Below, in pieces: positions 1 through 5,578 of a stretch of DNA of 5,578 nt. The stretch spans positions 1 to 5,578 of the forward strand of contig DATGYC010000083.1 of NCBI GenBank assembly GCA_035298385.1, read 5' to 3'. Position 1 is the first letter of the stretch, and the number at the start of each line of letters is the position of its first letter. This DNA is from DATGYC01 sp035298385 (GTDB lineage: Bacteria > Bacillota > Sulfobacillia > Symbiobacteriales > Symbiobacteriaceae). The notes under the pieces are model-generated. The model had not been told where the DNA came from. It worked only from the letters and a program-made list of their open reading frames with translations, and searched no databases. A program made the position numbers and the translations under genes.

Positions 1-1466
1 CGGATGGCGCCCCGCTGGCGGGGTACGCAGCCGAGTCCGTCGACCTGGCCGATCTCGCCCTGGCCCCGCTCGATCTGCTCTACCTCGCGGAGGAGGGCGG
101 TCCCGGGCGCCTGGAGATCGAAGAGCGGATCGCGGCCTTCCTGCTGGATCCGGCGGTCAAGCCCGCCGGCCTGCCAGAGGGTGCCGGGGTCCAGGTGGAG
201 CTCGACCCGGCCGATAGCAGCCTCAGCCTGGCGGCAGCGCTCGCCCTGGCCGGCTCCCTGCGGGACCTGCTCCATGAGTCCCGGCCCTTGGGCGAAGGTG
301 ACCTGCAGTGGCAGAGTGCGACCCCGGCTACCGCCACCGCTGATGGTGGCCTGGGCGCCCGTGCGACTGCGGCCCTCGCAGCGCTTCAGGCGGTCCGGCA
401 GGCGCTCTTTGACGCCCTGCTTGGCGGGCAGGCGCTCCCGGAGAGCGAGAGCGCTGCCGCCCTGCTGGAGCCGACCCTGGTCGAGTCAGGCGGCGGTGAT
501 GGCCCCGGTGGCCCTCTGCCCCCTGACGGGGACCCGATCCTGCTTGAAGAGCTCGAGGACCCGGGCGTGCCGCACACCGCGCTGCTGACCGCCCTTCGCC
601 AGGCCGCTGAGTTCGGGATTCCGCAGGCGGTCTGGGTTCCGGCGGGCGCCCTGAACGAGCTCGCCCAGGTAACGGCGCGGATCGAGACGGTCCAGCGTGA
701 GATCGATCGGCGCCTCGCCGCCTATGCTGCGGTCAGCATCGACGCGACGGCAGAGGGAGGCCGGAGCCGGGCGATCGCTCAGCTCCAGGCACTCTTTGGT
801 CCTGGCTTCCGCGCCCTACCGGCCCTGGCGGGCGCCCCGGCGGCGCAGGCGGGCTTCGACCATGACGTCTACAACTTCCTCGGCGGTGATCCCCTCGCCC
901 CCGCCACCTTCCTGCAGCGGATGGCCCGCGTCCGGGAGAACGCTGGTCGTTTCGACCAGGTGCTCCTCTACGCCGAGGCGTTCGGCCAGCAGGCCCAGGA
1001 TCACCTGGCTGTTGGACAGTTCCCGGCCGATTCGTACGACCGCTGGGTCGGCCTGCCCGTGGAGGAGGGCCCGTTCTGGTCCCACGGCAAGCTCTCGGTC
1101 CTCGCCTATCGGAGCGAACCCGGCCTCTCGCTGGGGAACGCTGTGACCGGCCTCTTCATTGATGAGTGGACCGAGGTGGTCCCGGAGACGGAGGAGATGG
1201 GGGGCATCGCCTTCCACGCCAACGAGCCGAACGCCCGGGCGCCCCAGGCGGTCCTGCTCGCCGTACCGCCCAAGATGAAGGGTACCCAGTGGTCGCTCGA
1301 CCTGCTGGAGCAGATCCTGCGCGAGACGCTCGATCTGGCGAAGCTGCGGGCCGTCGATCCGGCCGCGCTCGGACAGGCGGGCCACTTCCTGCCGGCGATC
1401 TACCTGGCCCACAATACGGCGAATGCGACCGTCTCGACCGACCTGAAGCCGCTCTTGACCAAGTAA
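1..1466 (+). CDS. Large uncharacterised soluble protein, 5'-truncated by window edge (first gene of a two-gene unit)
   Basis: The frame is open from the first complete codon (position 3) to TAA at 1464-1466, giving 487 visible residues. There is no plausible start with a ribosome binding site near the edge, so the true start lies upstream. An internal GTG at 195 would remove an apparently ordered segment (about residues 18-48, ending in a charged ERI helix). The middle is Ala/Leu-rich and helical with a Gly/Pro linker near residues 164-178 and an amphipathic helix near 227-243. The C-terminal third is the most distinctive part: HDVYNF at about 287, an aromatic stretch around PFWSHGKLSVLAY, FIDEWTEVVP at about 385-394, and FHANEPNARAPQAVLLAVPP at about 404-423. 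I see no signal peptide, membrane helix, nucleotide-binding loop or metal-binding cluster. The C-terminal block resembles conserved hypothetical proteins I have seen beside homologues of the next gene, but I cannot verify that here. Function unknown; coding status is certain from the long frame, GC3 bias and operon spacing. Confidence 0.9.
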   Translation, partial: DGAPLAGYAAESVDLADLALAPLDLLYLAEEGGPGRLEIEERIAAFLLDPAVKPAGLPEGAGVQVELDPADSSLSLAAALALAGSLRDLLHESRPLGEGDLQWQSATPATATADGGLGARATAALAALQAVRQALFDALLGGQALPESESAAALLEPTLVESGGGDGPGGPLPPDGDPILLEELEDPGVPHTALLTALRQAAEFGIPQAVWVPAGALNELAQVTARIETVQREIDRRLAAYAAVSIDATAEGGRSRAIAQLQALFGPGFRALPALAGAPAAQAGFDHDVYNFLGGDPLAPATFLQRMARVRENAGRFDQVLLYAEAFGQQAQDHLAVGQFPADSYDRWVGLPVEEGPFWSHGKLSVLAYRSEPGLSLGNAVTGLFIDEWTEVVPETEEMGGIAFHANEPNARAPQAVLLAVPPKMKGTQWSLDLLEQILRETLDLAKLRAVDPAALGQAGHFLPAIYLAHNTANATVSTDLKPLLTK

Positions 1467-1471
1467 GGGGG
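1465..1471 (+). promoter_or_regulatory. Shine-Dalgarno site that fixes the start of the second gene
   Basis: AAGGGGG overlaps the stop codon of the first gene and lies 8 nt before the ATG at 1480. The nearer ATG at 1472 is in another frame, abuts the purine run and leads to a short out-of-frame ORF, so 1480 is the start. The overlap of stop codon and binding site suggests coupled translation of the two genes. Confidence 0.75.
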
Positions 1472-1479
1472 ATGAGCCC

Positions 1480-3210
1480 ATGGGATCGATCACGACCTGG
1501 ATGCGCCTTGAGCCCCAGACCCGTACCGAGGACCTGAGCCGTCCCCTGCAAGCCCGGATCCATGACCCGCTCTGGCTGCTGGCCCGCCAGTGGCAGTCCG
1601 GTGAGTTCCACGGCGAGGACGCCGGCACCCCCATCCAGGCTAAGGTTACGCTGAAGACGTCGGGGCTGGAGGCCTACCACCCCGGTCCCGTCGGACCCGG
1701 CCCCGCCGATCCGAATCGGGTCTTCCGCCCGTTCGACAACTGGCGTGCGAACAAGCCGCTCGAGGCGGTGGTGGAGGGGGAGCCCGTCCGGCGCCCCCAC
1801 CGCCCAGACCTCCGTCAGGCGGCTGAGGCGGGGCTTCAACTCTGCCGTCTGCTGACCAAAAACGGGGTGGGCTCCGTTGCGCCGCTCTATCGCGCGTATG
1901 CCAAGCTGACCCCGCCGGCTGACCTGGACGCCGCCACCCGGCGCTTCCTCGCGGTGATGGGCAAGCGGGCGCCCGATGGCGATCGCCTCTATCAGGAGAG
2001 CGCTGAGCTGGTCCGCCCCCCAGAGGGCGTCGCGCCGAAGCTCCCACCGTTGCCGGTGATCCCGGCAGCCCAGCAGGCGGGCGCCCTGGTGGCCCTGCAG
2101 GAGTTCGTCGACTGGTACGAGACCCTCTTCGCCGAGCCGGAGGGGATGCCGTCCGCCTGGAACCCGGAGCGCCAGGAGTACGAGTTCGCCGTGGGCGGGA
2201 CCCTGGATGGCCGTGAGGTCGTCCTGACCGCTGATGGCTATGCCGATGGGCACCTCGACTGGTACGCCTTTGATCGGCACGCCACGGCTTCGCTCGGCCT
2301 TTCGGGGACCGCATACCCGAACTGGTCCGGCAAGACGATGATCCCGGTCCCCGTCACCTTTAAGGGGATGCCGGCCAACCGCTGGTGGACCTTTGAGGAT
2401 GAGCGGGTCCACTTCGGCGGCGTCGAGGCCGGCAAGCGGGACTTGGGTCGGCTGATGCTCGGCCAGTTCGCCACCCTCTACGGCAACGACTGGTTCGTCA
2501 TCCCGGTCGCCGTACCGGCGGGCGCCATGGCGACGGTCGGCACCCTCTCGGTGATGGATACCTTCGGCTCCTGGGAGACGATTGAGCCCTACACGAAGCT
2601 GGAGCCGGCCGGCTCGACCTGGCGGATCTTCCACCTGAGCGAGCGCGTGCCGGTGCCGACCAGCGCCAAGCTTGACGCCCCGATCCTCTTCCGGCCGCCG
2701 ACCCTGGTGGGCTCGCTCCAGTCCAAGCCGATCGAGGAGGTCCTCTTCCTGCGCGATGAGGGCGCCAACATGGCCTGGGCGGTGGAGCGGGTCGTCGAGG
2801 GGCTACTGGGCCAGCCGGTCCAGCGGGCTGAGGAGGGGGCGACCGCGGCTGGGGATCTAGCGAGCACCGCCAGCGGGCTGCGCTACCGGATCAGCACCTC
2901 TGTGCCGGATCACTGGACGCCCCTCTTGCCGGAGCGGCTGGCTGATAAGCGCTCGATCCGGCTCGTCCGTGGCCGCTTGCTGCGGGCGCTGGACGGCGAG
3001 GTGGCCCCGCCGCCGAAGGGCGAGCTTCTGACCCCGGCGCAGCCCCTCGCCCTCTATGAGGAGGAGGTGCCGCGGGCGGGCGCCCGCGTGACCCGGCAGT
3101 ATCAGTATGCCCGCTGGAACGGTGGTTCGAGCCACCTCTGGATCGGGCGGCAGAAGGGCGCCGGGCGTGGCGAAGGCGCCAGCGGCCTGCGCTTCGACGT
3201 CGTGGAATAG
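1480..3210 (+). CDS. Conserved-looking uncharacterised Trp-rich protein, 576 aa (second gene of the unit)
   Basis: This complete gene runs from ATG 1480 to TAG 3208-3210. The product starts directly with a strongly patterned segment: TTWMRLEP at residues 5-12, then LQARIHDPLWLLARQWQSGE at 23-42 and FHGEDAGTP at 43-51. Further blocks are PANRWWTFEDERVHFGG at 298-314, LYGNDWFVIPV at 333-343, a DTFGSW turn at 360-365, and NMAWAVERVVEG at 430-441. The C-terminal domain has HWTPLLP at 478-484, LYEEEVPRAG at 525-534, a Tyr/Arg/Trp segment at 536-555 and GRGEGASGLRFD at 562-573. No signal peptide or transmembrane helix is visible, so it is probably cytoplasmic. Such dense, evenly spaced Trp/Arg/Glu motifs suggest a folded multi-domain protein under strong constraint. 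I recall a family of hypothetical proteins with this N-terminal motif but know no function for it and assign none. It follows the upstream gene by 13 nt and is followed at once by a hairpin, so the two genes probably form one transcript and may form one complex. Confidence 0.93.
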   Translation: MGSITTWMRLEPQTRTEDLSRPLQARIHDPLWLLARQWQSGEFHGEDAGTPIQAKVTLKTSGLEAYHPGPVGPGPADPNRVFRPFDNWRANKPLEAVVEGEPVRRPHRPDLRQAAEAGLQLCRLLTKNGVGSVAPLYRAYAKLTPPADLDAATRRFLAVMGKRAPDGDRLYQESAELVRPPEGVAPKLPPLPVIPAAQQAGALVALQEFVDWYETLFAEPEGMPSAWNPERQEYEFAVGGTLDGREVVLTADGYADGHLDWYAFDRHATASLGLSGTAYPNWSGKTMIPVPVTFKGMPANRWWTFEDERVHFGGVEAGKRDLGRLMLGQFATLYGNDWFVIPVAVPAGAMATVGTLSVMDTFGSWETIEPYTKLEPAGSTWRIFHLSERVPVPTSAKLDAPILFRPPTLVGSLQSKPIEEVLFLRDEGANMAWAVERVVEGLLGQPVQRAEEGATAAGDLASTASGLRYRISTSVPDHWTPLLPERLADKRSIRLVRGRLLRALDGEVAPPPKGELLTPAQPLALYEEEVPRAGARVTRQYQYARWNGGSSHLWIGRQKGAGRGEGASGLRFDVVE

Positions 3211-3214
3211 CATG

Positions 3215-3252
3215 AAGCGACCCCTCCCGCAGTCCAGCGGGAGGGGTCGCTT
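3215..3252 (+). terminator. Strong hairpin terminator between convergent genes
   Basis: The arms at 3215-3230 and 3237-3252 are perfect 16-nt reverse complements (AAGCGACCCCTCCCGC and its complement) around a 6-nt loop. The stem begins 5 nt after the stop of the second gene. On the + strand it is followed by only three T residues (3251-3253, two of them in the stem), and on the - strand by no T run. Its position between convergent stops (3210 and 3287) fits termination of the + unit and possibly, from the other side, of the transporter transcript. The poor U tract is atypical for a classical intrinsic terminator, but the GC-rich stem should be very stable. Confidence 0.85.
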
Positions 3253-3286
3253 TGCGCCTTGAGATGCAGCGGTGGTGCGCGAACGC

Positions 3287-4558
3287 CTAGTGCCCCAGGG
3301 GAAGGGCTGTCGGGTCAAACTCGCCGCTCTCGTTCGCATCGTCGGGCGCCGAGATCTGACCGCTGGGCACCAGACGCCAGACCAACGCCAGATTGGCCAG
3401 ACAGAGCAGGGCCGTGATCGGGAAGACGGCCCGGAAGCTGACGGAGGCCGCTACGGCGCTGCCCACCAGCGGCCCCAGGAAGTTGCCCACCTGTTGCGCT
3501 GAGGCAGAGAGGCTGAAGACACGGCCCTGAAACGACCGGCTCGCTGCCACCGAGGTGAGGGCGTTGGCCGCCGCAAAGACGCCGCCGGCGAAGCACCCCT
3601 GCCCAAAGCGGAAGAGGATCAGCTCCCACCAGTTCCCCGCCAGCCCCTGCAGGGAGTACATGACGGCAACACCGCCCAGACAGATCAACAGGACACGCTT
3701 GTAGCCCACGCGGTCACCCATCCGGCCCAGGTAGGGCGATGCCATCACCGTGGCGACGCCGACGACCGAGAAGACCGCACCGCTGAGGAAGGAGAGCAGG
3801 GCGGGCGGGACATTCAGGGTCTGCAGGTAGAGGGGGATGATCGGCTCGGCGTTCATAATGGAGAAGCACTGCACGGCCACGACGACCATCATGGCCAGCA
3901 GCGTCGGGCTAGCCGTCACCACCTGCAGGTCGTCAGCCAGACGGGTCTCCTTCGCCTTCTTAGCGGGCGCCTTGTACTGCTCCTTGACGAAGAAGATGAA
4001 GACGGTCGCCTGGATAAAGCAAGCCAGGCCGTTGAGGAAGAAGATGGGCTGGTAGCCCATGAAGCTGGCCAAGAACCCGCCCAAGAAAGGCCCGAGGATG
4101 CTGCCAGCGGTCACCGAGGTCTGGATCATGCCCAGCATGTAGCCGGTCTCCTTCTTCGGGGTGATGGCCGTCATGTAGGCGATGCAGGCGGCCATGATGC
4201 CGAAGGTCGCGCCCAGCAGGAGGCGGAGGGCCACCAACTGCCACGGGTGGGTAGCCAGGCCCATGAGGGTGACGGATAGACCCTGGCCAATGGAGGCGCC
4301 GATCATGATCGGGCGGCGCCCGGTGCGGTCGGAGAGTCGGCCCCAGAAGGGCAGCGCCACCGCGGCGCTCACAAAGGTGGCGGCGAAGATCACCCCGGTC
4401 CAAAGCTCGACGCTATGGCCGGCGATCCCCATCGTCTGTACGTAGAGTGGCAGAAAGGGCATGACCAGGCTGAAGCCCATGTTGGAGATGAAGAGTGCAA
4501 CCCAGATAAGCCAGAGGCTGCGGCGCCAGGATGGATCGGAGGACTGCAAGTAGGCCAC
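3287..4558 (-). CDS. Major facilitator superfamily efflux transporter, MdtG-like (DHA1 drug:proton antiporter type)
   Basis: The product is 423 aa, the usual size for 12-helix MFS drug antiporters, and acts in the cytoplasmic membrane. Helix 1 begins after WRRSLW (residues 11-16) and continues through SNMGFSLVMPFLPLYV (25-40). MFS motif A is at 73-82 (GRLSDRTGRR), with its second-half counterpart GRMGDRVGYKR at 278-288. The antiporter motif C is at 152-161 (GSILGPFLGG), with a related GNFLGPLVGS at 358-367. A basic central loop (about 192-210, KAPAKKAKE) separates the two six-helix halves, and a hydrophilic acidic tail follows helix 12 (about 399-416). GHSVELWTG at 47-55 and FRAVF at 375-379 resemble Escherichia coli MdtG, a protein linked to fosfomycin and deoxycholate tolerance; the substrate here cannot be read from sequence. 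The annotated start is GTG, and TTG at codon 4 is an alternative better spaced from AAGGAA. An in-frame TAA seven codons before the GTG excludes a longer protein. The gene is divergent from the dehydrogenase and convergent with the upstream pair. Confidence 0.93.
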   Translation of the reverse strand: MAYLQSSDPSWRRSLWLIWVALFISNMGFSLVMPFLPLYVQTMGIAGHSVELWTGVIFAATFVSAAVALPFWGRLSDRTGRRPIMIGASIGQGLSVTLMGLATHPWQLVALRLLLGATFGIMAACIAYMTAITPKKETGYMLGMIQTSVTAGSILGPFLGGFLASFMGYQPIFFLNGLACFIQATVFIFFVKEQYKAPAKKAKETRLADDLQVVTASPTLLAMMVVVAVQCFSIMNAEPIIPLYLQTLNVPPALLSFLSGAVFSVVGVATVMASPYLGRMGDRVGYKRVLLICLGGVAVMYSLQGLAGNWWELILFRFGQGCFAGGVFAAANALTSVAASRSFQGRVFSLSASAQQVGNFLGPLVGSAVAASVSFRAVFPITALLCLANLALVWRLVPSGQISAPDDANESGEFDPTALPLGH

Positions 4559-4564
4559 TTCCTT
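4559..4564 (-). promoter_or_regulatory. Shine-Dalgarno-like AAGGAA at the transporter start
   Basis: On the - strand AAGGAA directly abuts the GTG at 4558, giving no spacer, whereas it lies 9 nt before the TTG at 4549 (codon 4), a normal distance. Either initiation at GTG uses another signal or the true start is TTG, which removes only three residues and leaves the predicted fold unchanged. Confidence 0.45.
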
Positions 4565-4572
4565 GAGGGAGA

Positions 4573-4613
4573 CCGTTTATACGGCTTGGGTTTGCATGCG
4601 GGGGTACAAACGG
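4573..4613 (-). promoter_or_regulatory. Inverted repeat / leader hairpin just upstream of the transporter gene
   Basis: Read on the - strand, CCGTTTGTAC and GTATAAACGG are 10-nt arms separated by 21 nt, the near arm ending 14 nt before the GTG start. In the transporter's RNA all ten positions can pair, with one G-U wobble; on the opposite strand the same position is an A-C mismatch. This asymmetry favours an RNA hairpin in the transporter leader. The alternative is a DNA operator: arm centres are 31 bp apart, close to three helical turns, and the near arm contains TATAAA, which could act as a -10 box. Function is inferred only. Confidence 0.45.
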
Positions 4614-4647
4614 CAAGACCATCATCTATAGCATTTTAACGTATGTA

Positions 4648-4676
4648 AGCATATCTGTTGTATCTGGATCTCGCAA
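4648..4676 (-). promoter_or_regulatory. Possible sigma-70-type promoter for the transporter gene
   Basis: On the - strand TTGCGA (4671-4676) and TATGCT (4648-4653) are separated by exactly 17 nt, each matching 4 of 6 consensus bases. Transcription would begin near 4641, giving a leader of about 80 nt that contains the whole inverted repeat at 4573-4613. The match is modest and chance occurrence in AT-rich sequence is possible. Confidence 0.25.
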
Positions 4677-4748
4677 TGGGAAGAGATTCTACCCGTACCT
4701 GCGTTAGTGCCTGCCGTCAAGGGGAATCTGCTCCTGTCCCGTCGAAAG

Positions 4749-4758
4749 AGTCCGGACT
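4749..4758. repeat. Perfect 10-bp palindrome upstream of the dehydrogenase
   Basis: AGTCCGGACT is its own reverse complement and ends 20 nt before the ATG at 4779, just before the ribosome binding site. Position and symmetry suit a repressor operator, but a GC-rich palindrome of this length can occur by chance. Confidence 0.3.
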
Positions 4759-4765
4759 ACCGCAC

Positions 4766-4774
4766 AGAGGGTGA
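4766..4774 (+). promoter_or_regulatory. Ribosome binding site of the dehydrogenase gene
   Basis: AGAGGGTGA is purine-rich and ends 4 nt before the ATG at 4779 (8 nt from its AGAGG core). The GTG inside it at 4771 is out of frame with the dehydrogenase, so the ATG is the start. Confidence 0.6.
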
Positions 4775-4778
4775 GCTT

Positions 4779-5578
4779 ATGCACCGCCTACTCATCTGGG
4801 GCCCCCGGGCCCACCAGTACGCTGACCTCCTCGCTAAGCAGGGCTACCCGGGCCCGATTCTTCCCGCTACGACGCTCGCGGAGGCGCTGCCGCTCGCGGC
4901 CGAAGCTGAGATTCTCCTGGGCGCCCGCATCCCGGCCGAACTCCTGACCCAGATGCCGCGACTCCGCTGGATCCAGACGCCGAACGCAGGGGTGGAGGAC
5001 CTGGTAGCCGCCCCGATCCCGCCGGGGGTGCTGACGACTCGGGTGGTCGGCCTCTTCGAGGGCTACATCGCCGAGTGGACCCTGGGCTACATGCTGGCGC
5101 ACACCCTTCGCCTGCAGCAGGGCTTGACCCAGCAAGGGGAGGGGCAGTGGCAGCACTACTTCATCGACCGGCTCGAGGGGAAGCGGCTCGGCGTGGCCGG
5201 GATCGGCTCGATCGGGCAGGGCGTGGCCAGGCGGGCCGCGGCGCTGGGGCTGCAGGTGGTGGGCTTGGGGCGGCGTGGGCGGGCTGACGGCTCGCTCTTC
5301 AAGGCCACCTACACCCCTGACCGACTCCTGGAGTTCTGCCGGGGCCTCGACTTCTTGGCGATCACCCTGCCGTTGACCCCTGAGACGGAGGGGCTCTTCG
5401 GGGCGGAGGCGCTGGCGGCGCTGAACCCGGGCGCCCTCGTCCTCAACGCCGGCCGCGGCCGTGTCGTCCAGGAGGAGGCGCTACTCGGCGCCCTGCGTGG
5501 GGGCCACCTCGGCGGGGCGGTCCTCGATGTCTTTGCCACGGAGCCCCTCCCGCCTACGCATCCGCTCTGGCGAGAGCC
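4779..5578 (+). CDS. D-2-hydroxyacid dehydrogenase, NAD(P)-dependent 2-ketoacid/glyoxylate reductase type, 3'-truncated by window end
   Basis: The frame is open from ATG 4779 to the right edge without a stop, giving 266 residues; family members are usually a little over 300, so perhaps 40-60 residues are missing. It should reversibly reduce a 2-ketoacid to a D-2-hydroxyacid in the cytoplasm. The N-terminal catalytic domain shows MPRLRWIQTPNAGVEDL at 59-75 and IAEWTLGYMLAHTLRL at 97-112. The Rossmann segment has GIGSIG at 141-146 followed by VVGLGRRGR at 160-168; basic residues where NAD enzymes usually carry an acid suggest a preference for NADPH. Family signatures continue with FLAITLPLTPET at 192-203, the substrate-binding Arg226 in NAGRG (223-227), and Glu255 in DVFATEP (250-256), partner of the catalytic histidine. 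That histidine would fall beyond the window. Physiological substrate unknown; a GhrA-like glyoxylate/hydroxypyruvate reductase is one possibility. It is divergent from the transporter gene. Confidence 0.93.
   Translation, partial: MHRLLIWGPRAHQYADLLAKQGYPGPILPATTLAEALPLAAEAEILLGARIPAELLTQMPRLRWIQTPNAGVEDLVAAPIPPGVLTTRVVGLFEGYIAEWTLGYMLAHTLRLQQGLTQQGEGQWQHYFIDRLEGKRLGVAGIGSIGQGVARRAAALGLQVVGLGRRGRADGSLFKATYTPDRLLEFCRGLDFLAITLPLTPETEGLFGAEALAALNPGALVLNAGRGRVVQEEALLGALRGGHLGGAVLDVFATEPLPPTHPLWRE

Larger units (their letters stand above)
4559..4778. promoter_or_regulatory. Divergent intergenic regulatory region between transporter and dehydrogenase genes
   Basis: This 220-nt gap separates two divergent starts and so must carry promoters in both directions. 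The portion at about 4575-4670 is AT-richer than anything else in the window. Visible elements are an inverted repeat at 4573-4613, a small TATG/CATA inverted repeat at 4642-4653, a direct repeat TATCTG at 4652-4657 and 4661-4666, and a perfect palindrome at 4749-4758. I found no convincing sigma-70-type promoter facing the dehydrogenase. No gene is apparent here; short frames across it have poor starts. Confidence 0.65.

Noticed and set aside
816..1634. - strand open frame of 272 codons
   Set aside because: It overlaps the first and second genes in antisense, and its composition mirrors their codon bias; no ribosome binding site or family motif is evident.
1156..2634. Long - strand open frame (492 codons) antisense to the two-gene unit
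   Set aside because: It is antisense to two convincing genes, rich in Arg/Gly/Pro as expected from GC-rich shadow frames, lacks recognisable motifs and spans the gene junction. High GC content makes such stop-free frames common.
4413..4625. Possible upstream or leader ORF on the - strand overlapping the transporter start
   Set aside because: It starts at tandem ATGs in the transporter leader but has no Shine-Dalgarno sequence and runs out of frame deep into the transporter gene; its product looks like a frame-shadow translation. A regulatory uORF is not excluded but is unsupported.
4741..4778. Resemblance of AAAGAGTCCGGACT to the conserved 5' part of bacterial RNase P RNA
   Set aside because: Only a short string matches; the required downstream helices are absent because the dehydrogenase gene begins at once.
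4559..4778. Riboswitch or T-box in the divergent region
   Set aside because: I could not find the conserved cores of common classes, and the only solid structures are the short inverted repeat and palindrome already listed.
4788..5156. - strand open frame of 122 codons inside the dehydrogenase
   Set aside because: It is antisense to the strongly supported dehydrogenase domain and shows no family motif of its own.
1..5578. Recurrent GGGCGCC / GCGGGCGCC strings across the window
   Set aside because: They occur within coding frames and follow from preferred Gly (GGC) and Ala (GCC) codons; spacing is irregular, so they are not a repeat family or site array.

Overview
The window is very GC-rich coding DNA with strong G/C preference at third codon positions, broken by one visibly more AT-rich intergenic stretch at about 4559-4700. 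This fits a high-GC bacterium. A high-GC Firmicute such as a Symbiobacterium-like organism, or a member of the Chloroflexota, seems plausible from the style of the proteins, but nothing here fixes the taxon. There are no rRNA or tRNA genes, CRISPR arrays, transposases or integrases.

Layout: (1) Positions 1-3210 on the + strand hold two genes in tandem, 13 nt apart. The first is cut off at its 5' end by the window edge. Both encode large soluble-looking proteins with no signal peptide or membrane segment in the visible part, and I cannot give either a function. Their strong, tryptophan-rich motifs look like those of conserved but uncharacterised families. They are probably one transcript, closed by a strong hairpin at 3215-3252. 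(2) Positions 3287-4558 on the - strand encode a 12-helix major facilitator transporter resembling the drug:proton antiporter MdtG, convergent with the first pair. (3) Positions 4559-4778 are a divergent intergenic region. It holds an inverted repeat just upstream of the transporter start, a possible promoter and a perfect 10-bp palindrome. (4) From 4779 to the right edge on the + strand runs a D-2-hydroxyacid dehydrogenase (NAD(P)-dependent 2-ketoacid or glyoxylate reductase type), truncated by the window end before its catalytic histidine.

The transporter and dehydrogenase are divergent and could share regulation, but no functional link is demonstrated. The best candidate for an undescribed system is the two-gene pair at 1-3210. 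The best candidate for an undescribed regulatory element is the hairpin in the transporter leader. It pairs fully only in the transporter's own RNA, where a G-U wobble replaces what would be a mismatch on the other strand.
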